Part shown: positions 23,911 through 34,028 of the stretch, piece by piece
Numbering within the stretch: position 1 is the first letter of the stretch
Layout: every line of letters starts with the position of its first letter
DNA from: Lotus japonicus
Taxonomy: Eukaryota > Streptophyta > Magnoliopsida > Fabales > Fabaceae
Length of the DNA: 64,000 bases
NCBI RefSeq assembly: GCF_012489685.1
Contig: NC_080044.1
Span: 30,360,369-30,424,368, forward strand
Direction: 5' to 3'
Made by a program: the position numbers and the translations under genes
The notes under the pieces: model-generated
What the model saw: only the letters and a program-made list of their open reading frames with translations
The model's database searches: none
What the model was told of the DNA's origin: nothing

Positions 23911-25916
23911 TCTATAAACTATATAAAAGGAGATATTTTGAACTCTTGGGGGTAAATTTGTCAATCAACAAATAATTTCAAAGACTATGAAGCTTGACCA
24001 TGGATATTTTGGTAAAGATGTCTTTTATTTCACTTGGATTGAATCTCAGTCGTTCATTTCATAGCAATCTCATTGTCTTTCTGCATTCCCAAATGCATTC
24101 ACTAAACTTAATTGTAAAATTCAATGCATTCATTCATATGGGGTCCTAAAAACCTTTGAAGAAACCTTCACTATTTTTCAGTTTTTTTAAACCTTTCATC
24201 TTCTTCAAAGCTTAAACTACATGTATAAATAGCCCTTTGCTCCATACTTTTTTTTGTCAGTTTTCTTACCTTTATCTTTGCTTTTTATTTGGTTTATAGT
24301 AGATTTGGTCATAGGCACTTCAAGCTTGATCAAACTCCCAAATGGTGAATGACTTTTCATTGTAATTTTTGTTTTTTCCTTCTATTATATCATTTCTTTG
24401 TCATTTGTCAATCTTTTAAAAAGTGAGTGTGTCTATCAACGTTTTAGCTTCTAATTTAGAATATCATAATTTGATTTTTGTTCATTTCAGGTTCAAACTG
24501 TGTGAGTGGAGAAGATGATAGATTAGATTGTTATGAGGGGAACAAGTAAACTAAGACACGTGTGTAAAGAAATCATGATTTGAAAGTTATCTAATAAATT
24601 TGTATTTCTTTCCTTTAAACTTTCATGCTTGAATTTATAAATTGTTATTTTATTGGATGAAGACTCAACTTGAATCATTTTTTGACGTGGCTTTGAAACA
24701 CAAAAATAAGAATTTGTGTTTGGAATTTGGTTTAAATAATCAAGATGAAGGAACTCTTGCTTCCATAGTTGAACAACTTGGAAGATAAACTGAATTGCCT
24801 AGAAAAATGCACGCTATGAAGGGTAACTGTTGCAATATTTACGATACGAGTGATGAGGATGACCAAACTTCTAATTCATGATTTTTATCTTTACATGATG
24901 TGGTATCTATTCCTTAACTCTTCTTATAATTTTTTTATCCTTAAAAATTTAATATCATTGTCTCTCATCCATATATCGTGCTAATATGGGCAAGACTTTG
25001 TGTTAAGTATTTCAAGTGATTTGTTCTATTGGTAGCGAAAAAGAATGAGAGATATCCGACTGTAACAGAGACACATACATTTTTAGAAGTGTGGATTAAA
25101 GAAGAATGAAATAGACGGCGGCTGAAAACCCCAACATTGTTCATAAAGGTTTTATAAGTTTGTGGAAGAAGATTGAAAACTCTGGTGGCTCATAAAGTCT
25201 CCATAGTGCAAAGCCTGTTATGAAAACCATAAAAGTAAGGTAAACAATGAAACAAAATTGGTGGGGTAATAATGCAAAGAAATGTTAAAGCAACAAGTGC
25301 ATCGATTTGAATTACTCCAAATAAATGTTAAATCTAGAAATTTTACGTAAATCTGATAGAAGAATGTTCAAGTTCATTGGTATATTGTTTCTTTTTATTT
25401 ATATTATTAGTAATTATAATAGTAAAAGTTGTACATATTAATATGTATTTATTAACATAATAGAAATTAAACTCTAAAATTGAAACACAATGAGTTGAAG
25501 AATATTATAGAGAAGTTGATTGAAACTAATGGGTTATCCATGTCCTTAAGTAAGGAAGCATATGTGAATTTGTTTAGGGTGTTCTTTGTTAATTGAAGTT
25601 TAGTTTTGTCTTTGAACCTCTTTGCATAATTTTTTTTGGATATTTTGGCTTAAAGAAGTTTAAAATTTATTATGATATGGGGTTGATACATTAAGGGACT
25701 AGATTATATATGTTTTGGGGATGTTATCTGTTGCTATACATTTTTCTCTTCGAACAAAGAAACTTAAATTGTTTAATATTTTTATTTGATTTAAGGCAAT
25801 AATTTAGAGGTTAATTATTTTTTATCTACATTTCATGATTGTTAGTGGACAATGTTTATTTGTTTTTCTCATCTATTTTGTCGAGAGGCCAACGACCATG
25901 TGCATTGCACCACTAC
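23911..25916 (+). mobile_element. Possible non-autonomous Helitron remnant
   Basis: The start TCTATAAACTATATAAAAGG after an A resembles plant Helitron 5' ends. About 2.0 kb later, GACCATGTGCATTGCACCAC contains the short GTGCA/TGCAC hairpin usual near Helitron 3' ends, followed by CTAC where CTRR would be expected. No Rep/helicase ORF and no ORF over 65 codons is present between. The interior includes a TATA-like TATAAATAG near 24214. Nothing else is recognisable in it. Confidence 0.35.
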
Positions 25917-25925
25917 ATTAGATTG

Positions 25926-26444
25926 TGTAACACCCCGATTTCCAGGTGTCACTTTAGTAACCAAAAATAAACTTTACGCGGAAAACAGGTAATTTTTTTT
26001 CGTTTGATTCCTTTTAAATAAAGCGATAAAAAATAAAGACATAACCCAACAAACTAAACTAACCGATGTACAAATATATACACATGTACAGCCTCAGCTG
26101 CACTCCCATGTCACGCGCACTCGCAGTGACTCCAAAGTAGTGTGCCCGTATGAAAATATATACAGACCCAGTAATGTAAGTAAAAGTATCAAATATACAG
26201 TCATCCAAGAGAAAGTCGGCACCCAAAAATGGCCTGAACAAAAGACTCCTATACTCCGACAGACTCTCTGTGATCCTCCTCAAAAGAACCACACAAAAAG
26301 CCACACATCGGGAACCTACCCTGTCCCAAAATAAGACGAATCAGAGCTCTACACAAAAAAAATGACGCTGCCTAACCTACCTCCTAGTCCAGCTCATAGC
26401 TCCTCCTCCTCCTCCTCGTCGCTGCTCAGCGAGTAGCTGTCGCC
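25926..26444 (-). mobile_element. Gypsy LTR fragment (TGTAACACCCCG end)
   Basis: 519 bp beginning TGTAACACCCCGATTTCCAGG, collinear with the left ends of the gypsy LTRs at 27709 and 37828 (shared TCACTTTAGTAAC, CTCTGTGATCC and CCTACCCTG phrases). It breaks off at 26444/26445 against a Sirevirus LTR fragment. Confidence 0.75.
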
Positions 26445-26773
26445 ACTAAGAGAGTGAATCTTAGTGTTTACTAGTTCATTGTATTGTTAGTCACTGAGCA
26501 GGTTGCTAGTGCAGTTGTAACAAACTCTGAATAGTGGATTGCCTTCATTCTAAGAAGGAAGAAATCACCTTAACGGGTGGACTGGATTAGCTTGAGGGAT
26601 TTATCAAGTGAACCAGGATAAAATACTTGTGTGCTTCTCTCTTCTCTCTATCTCTATCTGCAGCACCATCTATCTCAGATAAACCGAAAAGATTTACTTT
26701 AAATCTTAAGGGGAAAGTTTTTATATTGAAAACTCTATTCAACACCCCCTTCTAGTCGTTTTTCACACCTTCA
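26445..26773 (+). mobile_element. Sirevirus LTR fragment (3' end), left arm of an inverted duplication
   Basis: Last ~330 bp of a Sirevirus LTR ending CACACCTTCA, followed by PBS TGGTATCAGAGC (26776-26787). It is the inverted counterpart of 32978-33306. Confidence 0.85.
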
Positions 26774-26847
26774 ATTGGTATCAGAGCGCAAGTTCTGATT
26801 ACCACACTTAACGGTGTTCAGTATATCCGGGCCAGTGTGAAAAACTC

Positions 26848-27298
26848 ATGGATTCCACCACTACTACAAGCAAATATCAATACAGTGCACGACCACCTAT
26901 CTTTGATGGTCAAAGATTTGATTTATGGAAAGACATAATCAGAAACTTCTTTCTTAGCTTTGATCCTGATCTCTGGGATTTTGTTGTTGATGGCTACACC
27001 CCTCCTGTTGATGAACATGGTGTAAAGATCCCAAGGGAGAAGATGAGTGAAGATCAAAAGAAGGAGTTCAGAGATCATCACAGATCAAGAGCTATTCTGC
27101 AAAGTGTCATTTCATATGAAGAATATGAGAAAGTTACTGATCGTGATTCCGCTAAGTGTATCCTTGATTCCTTAAAGATGACACATGAAGGAAACAAAAA
27201 GGTGAAAGAGACAAAGACGTTGTCTCTGATCAGGCAGTATGAATCCTTCCAAATGGAACCTGACGAATCCATTGAGGATATGTTTTCCAGATTCCAGT
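26848..27298 (+). pseudogene. gag: Sirevirus gag 5' part, cut by Cassandra
   Basis: Starts MDSTTTTSKYQYSARPPIF and is open for 150 codons through the DLWDFVVDGYTPPVDEHG and HHRSRAILQSVISYEEYEK motifs of the gag domain. It is interrupted after FSRFQ at the Cassandra LTR start (27299). The rest of the gag is not found on the other side of Cassandra; instead an inverted copy of this same piece is there. Confidence 0.85.
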
Positions 27299-27379
27299 TG
27301 TAACATCCTGACTTGACGACTGGCTTCACGGTAACAACACGAGTCTTTTCAGCGCACTTTGTCCTCACTCGCGCGCTTC

Positions 27380-27500
27380 CCGGGAAAACTTCCCAAGAGG
27401 TCACCCATCATAATATTGCTCCAAGGCTAGCACACTTAACCATGGAGTTCTTATGAGTTGGGCTCCCGAAAAGAAGTTGCAAATTGTTGTTATGGGTAGT
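27380..27500 (-). other. 5S rRNA-derived sequence in the Cassandra 3' LTR
   Basis: The minus strand shows 5S-like sequence with an A-box region GTTAAGTGTGC and a nearly perfect C-box GGGTGACCTCTTGGGAAGT. The first 30-40 bases and the 3' end are diverged from 5S. It is a transposon promoter module, not a functional 5S gene. Confidence 0.85.
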
Positions 27501-28194
27501 ACAATCAAATCATATATGCCTTCCTCAACTGTATAGTCCATCCCTACACAGTCTTGGAATACCTATTGTTCGGGTGTGGTGCGTCCCTCCACATAGAAGG
27601 CGATCAATCCTCGCCCTTCTCAGCTCAGGGCGTCACAGGCCCACCAACTTCCGCTTGGTTCGTCCTCGAACCACACCGTACTGTGAGAGGTCGGCTCTGA
27701 TACCACAATGTAACACCCCGATTTCGGTGGCGTCACTTTAGTAACCAAAAAGAAACTTAATGCGGAAAAACGTGAATATATTTTTTTTTGTCGATAATAT
27801 AAACAAGACTGAAATAAATAAAACGCAAATGTGAAAGACAACAGAACTAATACACAATATATATTACAGCCCCCGCTGTAAGTAGCAACCGCGTCACGAG
27901 TAACCTCCAGTGACGGAAAGAAGAAAAGTGTAACGCCCGTAGGCAATATGTACAGACCAAAGTAAAGGTGAAGTGTCCGCAACACAAACCTCAAAAACGA
28001 GAATAAGTTAGCCCAATCGGCCTGAAAACAAGACCTCCTAAGTCCAACCAACTCTCTGTGATTCCCGTAAAGAAACCACACAAAAAGCTATAGGTGGGAA
28101 ACTACCCTGTCCCCAAATAAACAAATGACAGTCAGAGCTAAGACTCTACTCCTACACTAATCCTATCTCGAGGAGCTCACACCAGCACTAAAAC

Positions 28195-28728
28195 CTACAT
28201 GCTAGCATGACCGTCGTCTGAATCAGAATCCAGAACGACCAAGTCTATGTACACTACCCGTCCTCCTCTCGCAACCGCGATGCGCTCCGATGCTGGACTC
28301 ACGGGCTTAGGGCCCGAGCCATGATCATCAATGATAGCAACGGTGGGTGTGCTGGACTCTGAAGAATGCACTCCCACAGGCTCCTCCTCTGAAGGGTCCT
28401 CATCATCAGAAGATGACGGTGGTGGCGGTGCTCCTAATCCTGGTCCGCAGTGTACTCCAGGCGGCAAGTTGAAACTGACAGTGCACCTCCTCAGCACTCC
28501 TTCCATCAAGTGTCCTACTCTGTCTACCCGATCCTCTATGATCCTTCCCGAGTACGTCGCGCGATGGTTAGCGGGGTCGACCACCCACGAACCGGGGTCA
28601 TCCTGGTATATCATCTCGTATCTAATCCCCCCCGAAGGGTGGACCATCGTGAACCAGTCCGCTAAAGACATCTGACAATGGGCGTTGTCCGCCAAAACAC
28701 ACACAGAAGACGCGAGGGTCAACTCCAA
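28195..28728 (-). CDS. LTR-borne ORF, function unknown
   Basis: 177-codon ORF in the gypsy solo LTR. Clear protein-like features are FTMVHPSGGIRYEMIYQDDP, a Pro/Ser/acidic stretch (PPPPSSSDDEDPSEEE) and a C-terminal VVLDSDSDDGH. An alternative start is the ATG at 28671, which directly follows a good 3' splice-site sequence (CCCATTGTCAG); a consensus donor (CTACAG then GTGAGGGC) lies about 1.5 kb upstream at 30161/30160. Related LTRs at 20.6-23.0 kb and 37.8-41.1 kb keep the donor, but their ORFs are broken or short. I do not recognise the protein; expression is speculative. Confidence 0.35.
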   Translation of the reverse strand: MELTLASSVCVLADNAHCQMSLADWFTMVHPSGGIRYEMIYQDDPGSWVVDPANHRATYSGRIIEDRVDRVGHLMEGVLRRCTVSFNLPPGVHCGPGLGAPPPPSSSDDEDPSEEEPVGVHSSESSTPTVAIIDDHGSGPKPVSPASERIAVARGGRVVYIDLVVLDSDSDDGHASM

Positions 28729-30270
28729 AGAATTATGTAAATAATACCACCAATAGATACAGATAAGAGATTAGCCACTTAGGCTTATAGCTAGGGATAG
28801 CATCCTAGGGTTGCATATTCCACAATGAATATAAACGACAGTAATAACAATTAGCATGCATCAAATAGGATTAACAATTATCAATCACACTCAGCAACTA
28901 AGTTAGTATGCATGTTGCATGAAATGCAGATGCCAGTTAACCCAGTTAACCAATATGCATTCCGGAACGGATGGACATCAACGGATCAGCCCTAGCACCA
29001 GCCACGGTGGGACCATTTCGGCCCGCGTACCTCTTATACCAACAAAAACGGTAGTCAGATCAGCATAAAACCCGAAGACCTGCCATTTCGGTCTGCTACT
29101 AAGAATCACCTAACAGCGCTCTTACGCGGAAATCCGGGTCTTATGACCATTTTGGAATCCACCGTGGTCCGGCATCTCACCGTGTTTAAACCACTTAATG
29201 AGTGCATGCAATGCAGTGATTAGCCAAACAACGTCTCCGACCTCACTCGACACGTCGCCACGTGTTCTAGCTAAATTAATGTCTCTAAAAGCTTACCCTA
29301 AGGTAAAGTCGATTCTGCGACAAAAGATACTTCTTTACAACAACATAGTAACTCATGATGATCTCCAAATCATCCGACTCATCTCAATCCGATGGTCAAA
29401 ACTGCTCAACGAGCAAAGAGTATCAACATACTCGGAAACTACCCGTTTCCTGGCTTATCCCTCGGATAGCCCAACAACACAACTGCTCCCAGAGCACAAG
29501 AGTATCAACATACTCGAAACTTCTTAACATTCTCAACACTTGGATCCGACGACACTTCTCGCTTTCCAAAACTAAGATTTGCATCCTAAGCTTCCTTTCG
29601 AGTTTATTATCATTATTTGAAGATTTAGAGGTTGTTTAATGTCTTATGAGTTTTCTTTACAAAATAATATCCTTTTAGTCTTATCGCAAATCTTATGAGT
29701 TTTCAACATCCCATAATCCCAATTAACTCCCCGAGAATGTCTCGATCCATTATAACCATAACAAGGCCTGAATCTCATTCGTCCTATCAAACTTTCCCCA
29801 AAATCTCAAAATAAAATCGGCATGACCTGCCCGCTATTCTCACTACTCAGAATCACAGATATCAGTGAAAAGACATAATTAAATCAGCACAGTCAACAAA
29901 CATGTCATATATCAACACATCCTAGAATAATCACGTAGCACTTAGCATATAAAGCATGCATCACACATCCTAGATTACCCACTTAGCACGTACCATGTAA
30001 TTCAATCTCAAAAGCAATTAGTAGATGAATCATCTACATTGTCAGCCGAAGCCTCAGAAAACATTTTTCCAATCAAACACAAACAAGTGCATAAACAGTA
30101 AATCAATGTCGAAAGCATCGACCCTAAGCATTAACTAAGGATTCAGTGAGTAGCCCTCACCTGTAGATTCTCCAGGGTTTCCGTCAAGCGTTCCTTCACA
30201 ATCAATGCCTTGCTCTTCAGGAAAATCCTCAAAAGCACCTTTAGAGTAAAACCACAGAATTCCATCAAAA

Positions 30271-30591
30271 ACTATCAGAAACTCAGTAATCAATACTCAC
30301 TAAGGTTACACGAAGTAGTATATACTCCAAGGTACGATAATCTAGCGCGAAAGGACAAGTTTTTGAAAAAGAAATTTTCCTCCTCCTCCTTTATAGCTCT
30401 CGGCCACTATTGGTAATTAGGTGGGTCGAAAACTATCAGAAACTCAGTAATCAATACTCACTAAGGTTACACGAAGTAGTATATACTCCGAGGTACGATA
30501 ATCTAGCGCGAAAGGACAAGTTTTTGAAAAAGAAATTTTCCTCTTCCTCCTTTATAGCTCTCGGCCACTATTGGTAATTAGGTGGGTCGAT
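30271..30591. repeat. 161-bp tandem duplication inside the gypsy LTR
   Basis: ACTATCAGAAACTCAGTAAT begins at 30271 and again at 30432; the two units differ at only a few bases. The unit contains a minus-strand CTATAAAGG motif, so a potential TATA box is doubled. The homologous LTR at 37828-41133 has a single copy. Confidence 0.9.
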
Positions 30592-31930
30592 TTTTCTTCG
30601 ATCAAACTTGGTTCCTAGGTTATTATTAGTCGTAACTAAGGGTATTCTAAACTCGGAAAAATTATCAGATCGAAAACTGTTGCAGGGGTATTTTGGTCAA
30701 TATTTTTAGCTCAGAATTTCAAAACTGAAATTTCGAAAAGCAAATTGGATGGGGACGTCACCAACGACGTTTATGACAACTAATCCTACTAGCACTAAGC
30801 TAAGGCGATAGTTTTCAGCCCAAAGGACGAAGCTTTGCCCCAAAATGGGTATTTTAAGCAGAATTGAAACTCGACGGTAGTTTTTCGAGAATCGGCGCAG
30901 TATTATTAGCTAAACATGCTCTTGGGCACGTAGGGAAGATGTTTAGATAGAAAAATGAAGTTATCAGGATAGTTTTGCAAAAACCTCAAAACTATGAGCA
31001 CAGAAAGACATAGAGAAAAGCTATGGAAAAGACGATCAGAGGTAAGGATTAGCGACTATACCTCGATACCTTGAAGTAGCAACTGTTTAATCAACGATCA
31101 AGCAAGAAATGAAGAAAATCTCTTCTTCCTTTTCCTTCAATGAAGCTCGCGGCCTTGGAGAGAAAATGGTGGAGTTTTTGTGATTTTTCTCACCTTTCTT
31201 GCTATATATAGAGGATGGAAAAACGCGGGAAAATGAAAGTTTCGCGATTCCGATTTTTCTGGCTTCATTCTCCGTGAATTCTAAGATAGGTTTTGGCGAC
31301 ATAATTCCAAAACTAAAAAGAGGTTTCCTTGTATTTTAGGCGACTAATGCAAAGTCGGTGTAAAACTATTTTACCCGATAAGTTACTTTTTGCATCGAAT
31401 GTCGGAAGAGAAAACTTCCTTCTGAAGAAAGATTGAGATCATCAAGAGAAATGGGTATACGCGTGTAGAATCTTCATTTGAAGCTCCGAATAGAAAAGTT
31501 CTTCATTGTCGGTTGATTCGAGGGTTTTGAACTATCAGGGTTTTAGTTTCGGCAAACCTCCGATGATTGGAATCGGACGTTCGTACATCCTAGAGTTTCG
31601 CCTTGAAACGATTGTTATAAAAAGGAATAAGAGAAAGTCTTATGTTCGTCTTGAAGATTTTTGGAATTATTCCTATAGTGTTCCAAGGGTGGAACTTAGT
31701 CTTTTCCTAAGGTTCTTGTCCTAGGTTTAAGCGAATAATACTAATCTGTTATAACATTTTATCAACTTCGATACAATCCTTGGACTTTTCCTGAACTTTC
31801 TCCTTCATAAATTTATTTCATTTAGTAAACTCTTATTCAGGTTTCCCTTCACGATACATCAACCCTAATCGTGAATAAGAATTTTATTCACTTAGCATAA
31901 GCTTAAAAACTTGGGTCTTACATTACCAAT

Positions 31931-32269
31931 TGTAACATCCTGACTTGACGACTGGCCTCACGGTAACAACACGAGTCTTTTCAGCGCACTTTGTCCTCAC
32001 TCGCGCGCTTCCCGAGAAAACTTCCCTAGAGGTCACCCATCATAATATTGCTCCAAGGCTAGCACACTTAACCATGAAGTTCTTATGAGTTGGGCTCCCG
32101 AAAAGAAGTTGCAACTTGTTGTTATGGGTAGTACAATCAAATCATATATGCCTTCCTCAACTGTATAGTCCATCCCTACACAGTCTTGGAATACCTCTTG
32201 TTCGGGTGTGGTGCGTCCCTCCACATAGAAGGCGATCAATCCTCGCCCTTCTCAGCTCAGGGCGTCACA
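31931..32269 (-). mobile_element. Cassandra 5' LTR (right copy)
   Basis: Intact 339-bp LTR with 5S-derived segment at about 32012-32115. The C-box region reads GGGTGACCTCTAGGGAAGT, one change from the left copy. Directly left, on the minus strand, is ATTGGTA, the first half of the split PBS. Confidence 0.85.
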
Positions 32270-32270
32270 G

Positions 32271-33306
32271 GCAACTTCTTTTCGGGAGCCCAACTCATAA
32301 GAACTCCATGGTTAAGTGTGCTAGCCTTGGAGCAATATTATGATGGGTGACCTCTTGGGAAGTTTTCCCGGGAAGCGCGCGAGTGAGGACAAAGTGCGCT
32401 GAAAAGACTCGTGTTGTTACCGTGAAGCCAGTCGTCAAGTCAGGATGTTACAACTGGAATCTGGAAAACATATCCTCAATGGATTCGTCAGGTTCCATTT
32501 GGAAGGATTCATACTGCCTGATCAGAGACAACGTCTTTGTCTCTTTCACCTTTTTGTTTCCTTCATGTGTCATCTATAAGGAATCAAGGATACACTTAGC
32601 GGAATCACGATCAGTAATTTTCTCATATTCTTCATATGAAATGACACTTTGCAAAATAGCTCTTGATCTGTGATGATCTCTGAACTCCTTCTTTTGATCT
32701 TCACTCATCTTCTCCCTTGGGATCTTTACACCATGTTCATCAACAGGAGGGGTGTAGCCATCAACAACAAAATCCCAGAGATCAGGATCAAAGCTAAGAA
32801 AGAAGTTTTTGATTATGTCTTTCCATAAATCAAATCTTTGACCATCAAAGATAGGTGGTCGTGCACTGTATTGATATTTGCTTGTAGTAGTGGTGGAATC
32901 CATGAGTTTTTCACACTGGCCCGGATATACTGAACACCGTTAAGTGTGGTAATCAGAACTTGCGCTCTGATACCAATTGAAGGTGTGAAAAACGACTAGA
33001 AGGGGGGGTTGAATAGAGTTTTCAATATAAAAACTTTCCCCTTAAGATTTAAAGTAAATCTTTTCGGTTTATCTGAGATAGATGGTGCTGCGGATAGAGA
33101 TAGAGAGAAGAGAGAAGCACACAAGTATTTTATCCTGGTTCACTTGATAAATCCCTCAAGCTAATCCAGTCCACCCGTTAAGGTGATTTCTTCCTTCTTA
33201 GAATGAAGGCAATCCACTATTCAGAGTTTGTTACAACTGCACTAGCAACCTGCTCAGTGACTAACAATACAATGAACTAGTAAACACTAAGATTCACTCT
33301 CTTAGT
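32271..33306 (-). repeat. Right arm of a 1,036-bp inverted duplication (Cassandra LTR piece, gag, PBS, LTR end)
   Basis: Exact inverted counterpart of 26445-27480. Landmark pairs (arm end 27480/32271, Cassandra border 27299/32452, gag ATG 26848/32903, PBS 26776/32975, LTR end 26773/32978) all have the same coordinate sum of 59751, so there is no net length change across the arm. It contains a 182-bp piece of Cassandra LTR (32271-32452) with 5S-derived sequence in plus orientation. At sites where the two Cassandra LTRs differ it matches the left one. Confidence 0.92.
32454..32903 (-). pseudogene. gag: Sirevirus gag 5' part, inverted copy with a stop
   Basis: Same 150 codons as the copy at 26848-27298, in the opposite direction, ending at the same Cassandra junction. 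A TAG at 32576-32574 replaces a Lys codon of the left copy (…CILDSL then stop). A few other substitutions are visible. Confidence 0.88.
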
Positions 33307-34028
33307 CTTCTCAAGGATACTGACCTAACTGGTCCCTTAAGGAATCACCACTAAGATACACAGATCCTAGTCTTCTTAAGGATACTGGCCTACCCTGTCC
33401 CTTAAGGAAAAACAAACAACTGTTTGAGGTTGGTGTTTACAAAGGTTTGCTTCTGAATAAGCTAAGTGTAAACTAAATAAGAACAGATGAAGAAAGTGGA
33501 GGCTTGAATCTTTTCTTGTATTGCAGCTCTTGGTTTCTCTCTCTTATCTTTCTTCTTTTCTTCAGCCTTAAATAGTCCAAGGTGCAAAGGATATTTCTGT
33601 TGAGAGAATGTGACCGTTGGAGGGCATTTCTGGAACTTCTAGAACCTGATGTGGCTGAACCTTGGTAGGTAGGCTTATCAGAATAGTACACTGATCTTGT
33701 ACTACTTGATAGAGACATTTGCCTTTAACCATTGACTTCTGATCTGACGATGCTTCATGTTGGAACTTGTGAAGCTTAGTGATCAGAGTCAGAGGGAAGC
33801 TTGGATCCTCTGGCCTTCTGCTTCTGGACCTCAGAGTAGAAAGTACTTGGTCTTCAGAGCCAGCTTACTCTTGGACTTCAGAGTTTTCACTTCTTAGCTT
33901 CTGGACCTTCAGAGCTTCTGGACCTTCAGAGCCTCTGGACCTTCAGAGCCTCTGGTCCTTCAGAGCTTCTGGACCTTCAGAGCTACTGGACCTTCAGAGC
34001 CTCTGGTCTTCAGATCTTCTGATCCTCA
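32978..34028 (-). mobile_element. Sirevirus LTR, minus strand, lacking its first ~145 bp
   Basis: Starts (plus orientation) TGAAGGTGTGAAAAACGAC next to PBS 32964-32975 and continues to about 34028. There it meets the beginning of an opposite LTR. Contains an 18-bp tandem repeat (CTTCAGAGCTTCTGGACC type, about seven units, 33897-34010). Confidence 0.85.

Larger units (their letters stand above)
27709..31922 (-). mobile_element. 4.2-kb gypsy solo LTR inside the Cassandra PBS
   Basis: 4214 bp from TGTAACACCCCGATTTCGG to CTTGGGTCTTACA. The host PBS pentamer TACCA (TGGTA on minus) is present on both sides, 27701-27705 and 31924-31928, and works as a target duplication. Three extra bases (CAA) on the left and one (T) on the right separate it from the canonical ends. 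There is no internal domain, hence a solo LTR. The size and ends suggest a Tekay-like chromovirus, which is inference. It holds an ORF (28728-28195), a splice-donor-like GTGAGGGC (30153-30160) and a tandem duplication (30271-30591). Confidence 0.75.
27299..32269 (-). mobile_element. Cassandra TRIM with 5S-derived LTRs, internally split by a gypsy solo LTR
   Basis: Two direct 339-bp LTRs (27299-27637 and 31931-32269), each TGTAACATCCTG...GGGCGTCACA in plus orientation. Reading on the minus strand, each contains a stretch very close to a plant 5S rRNA gene: AAGAACTCCATGGTTAAGTG (A-box region) and GATGGGTGACCTCTTGGGAA (C-box region). This identifies Cassandra, the terminal-repeat retrotransposon in miniature whose LTRs carry 5S sequence. 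The internal part on the minus strand is PBS, about 68 bp, then the 3' LTR. The PBS is split by the 4.2-kb gypsy LTR. I count six differences by eye between the two LTRs. The left flank is CCAGT; the right flank was replaced by the inverted duplication, so no target duplication remains. Confidence 0.85.

Noticed and set aside
27380..27500. A functional 5S rRNA gene
   Set aside because: 5S-like core is inside a 339-bp LTR present in two direct copies with diverged ends; this is Cassandra, not a 5S array.
27078..27741. ORFs spanning gag and Cassandra borders (also 32116-32673)
   Set aside because: They cross transposon junctions and recur wherever the Cassandra LTR recurs; not genes.
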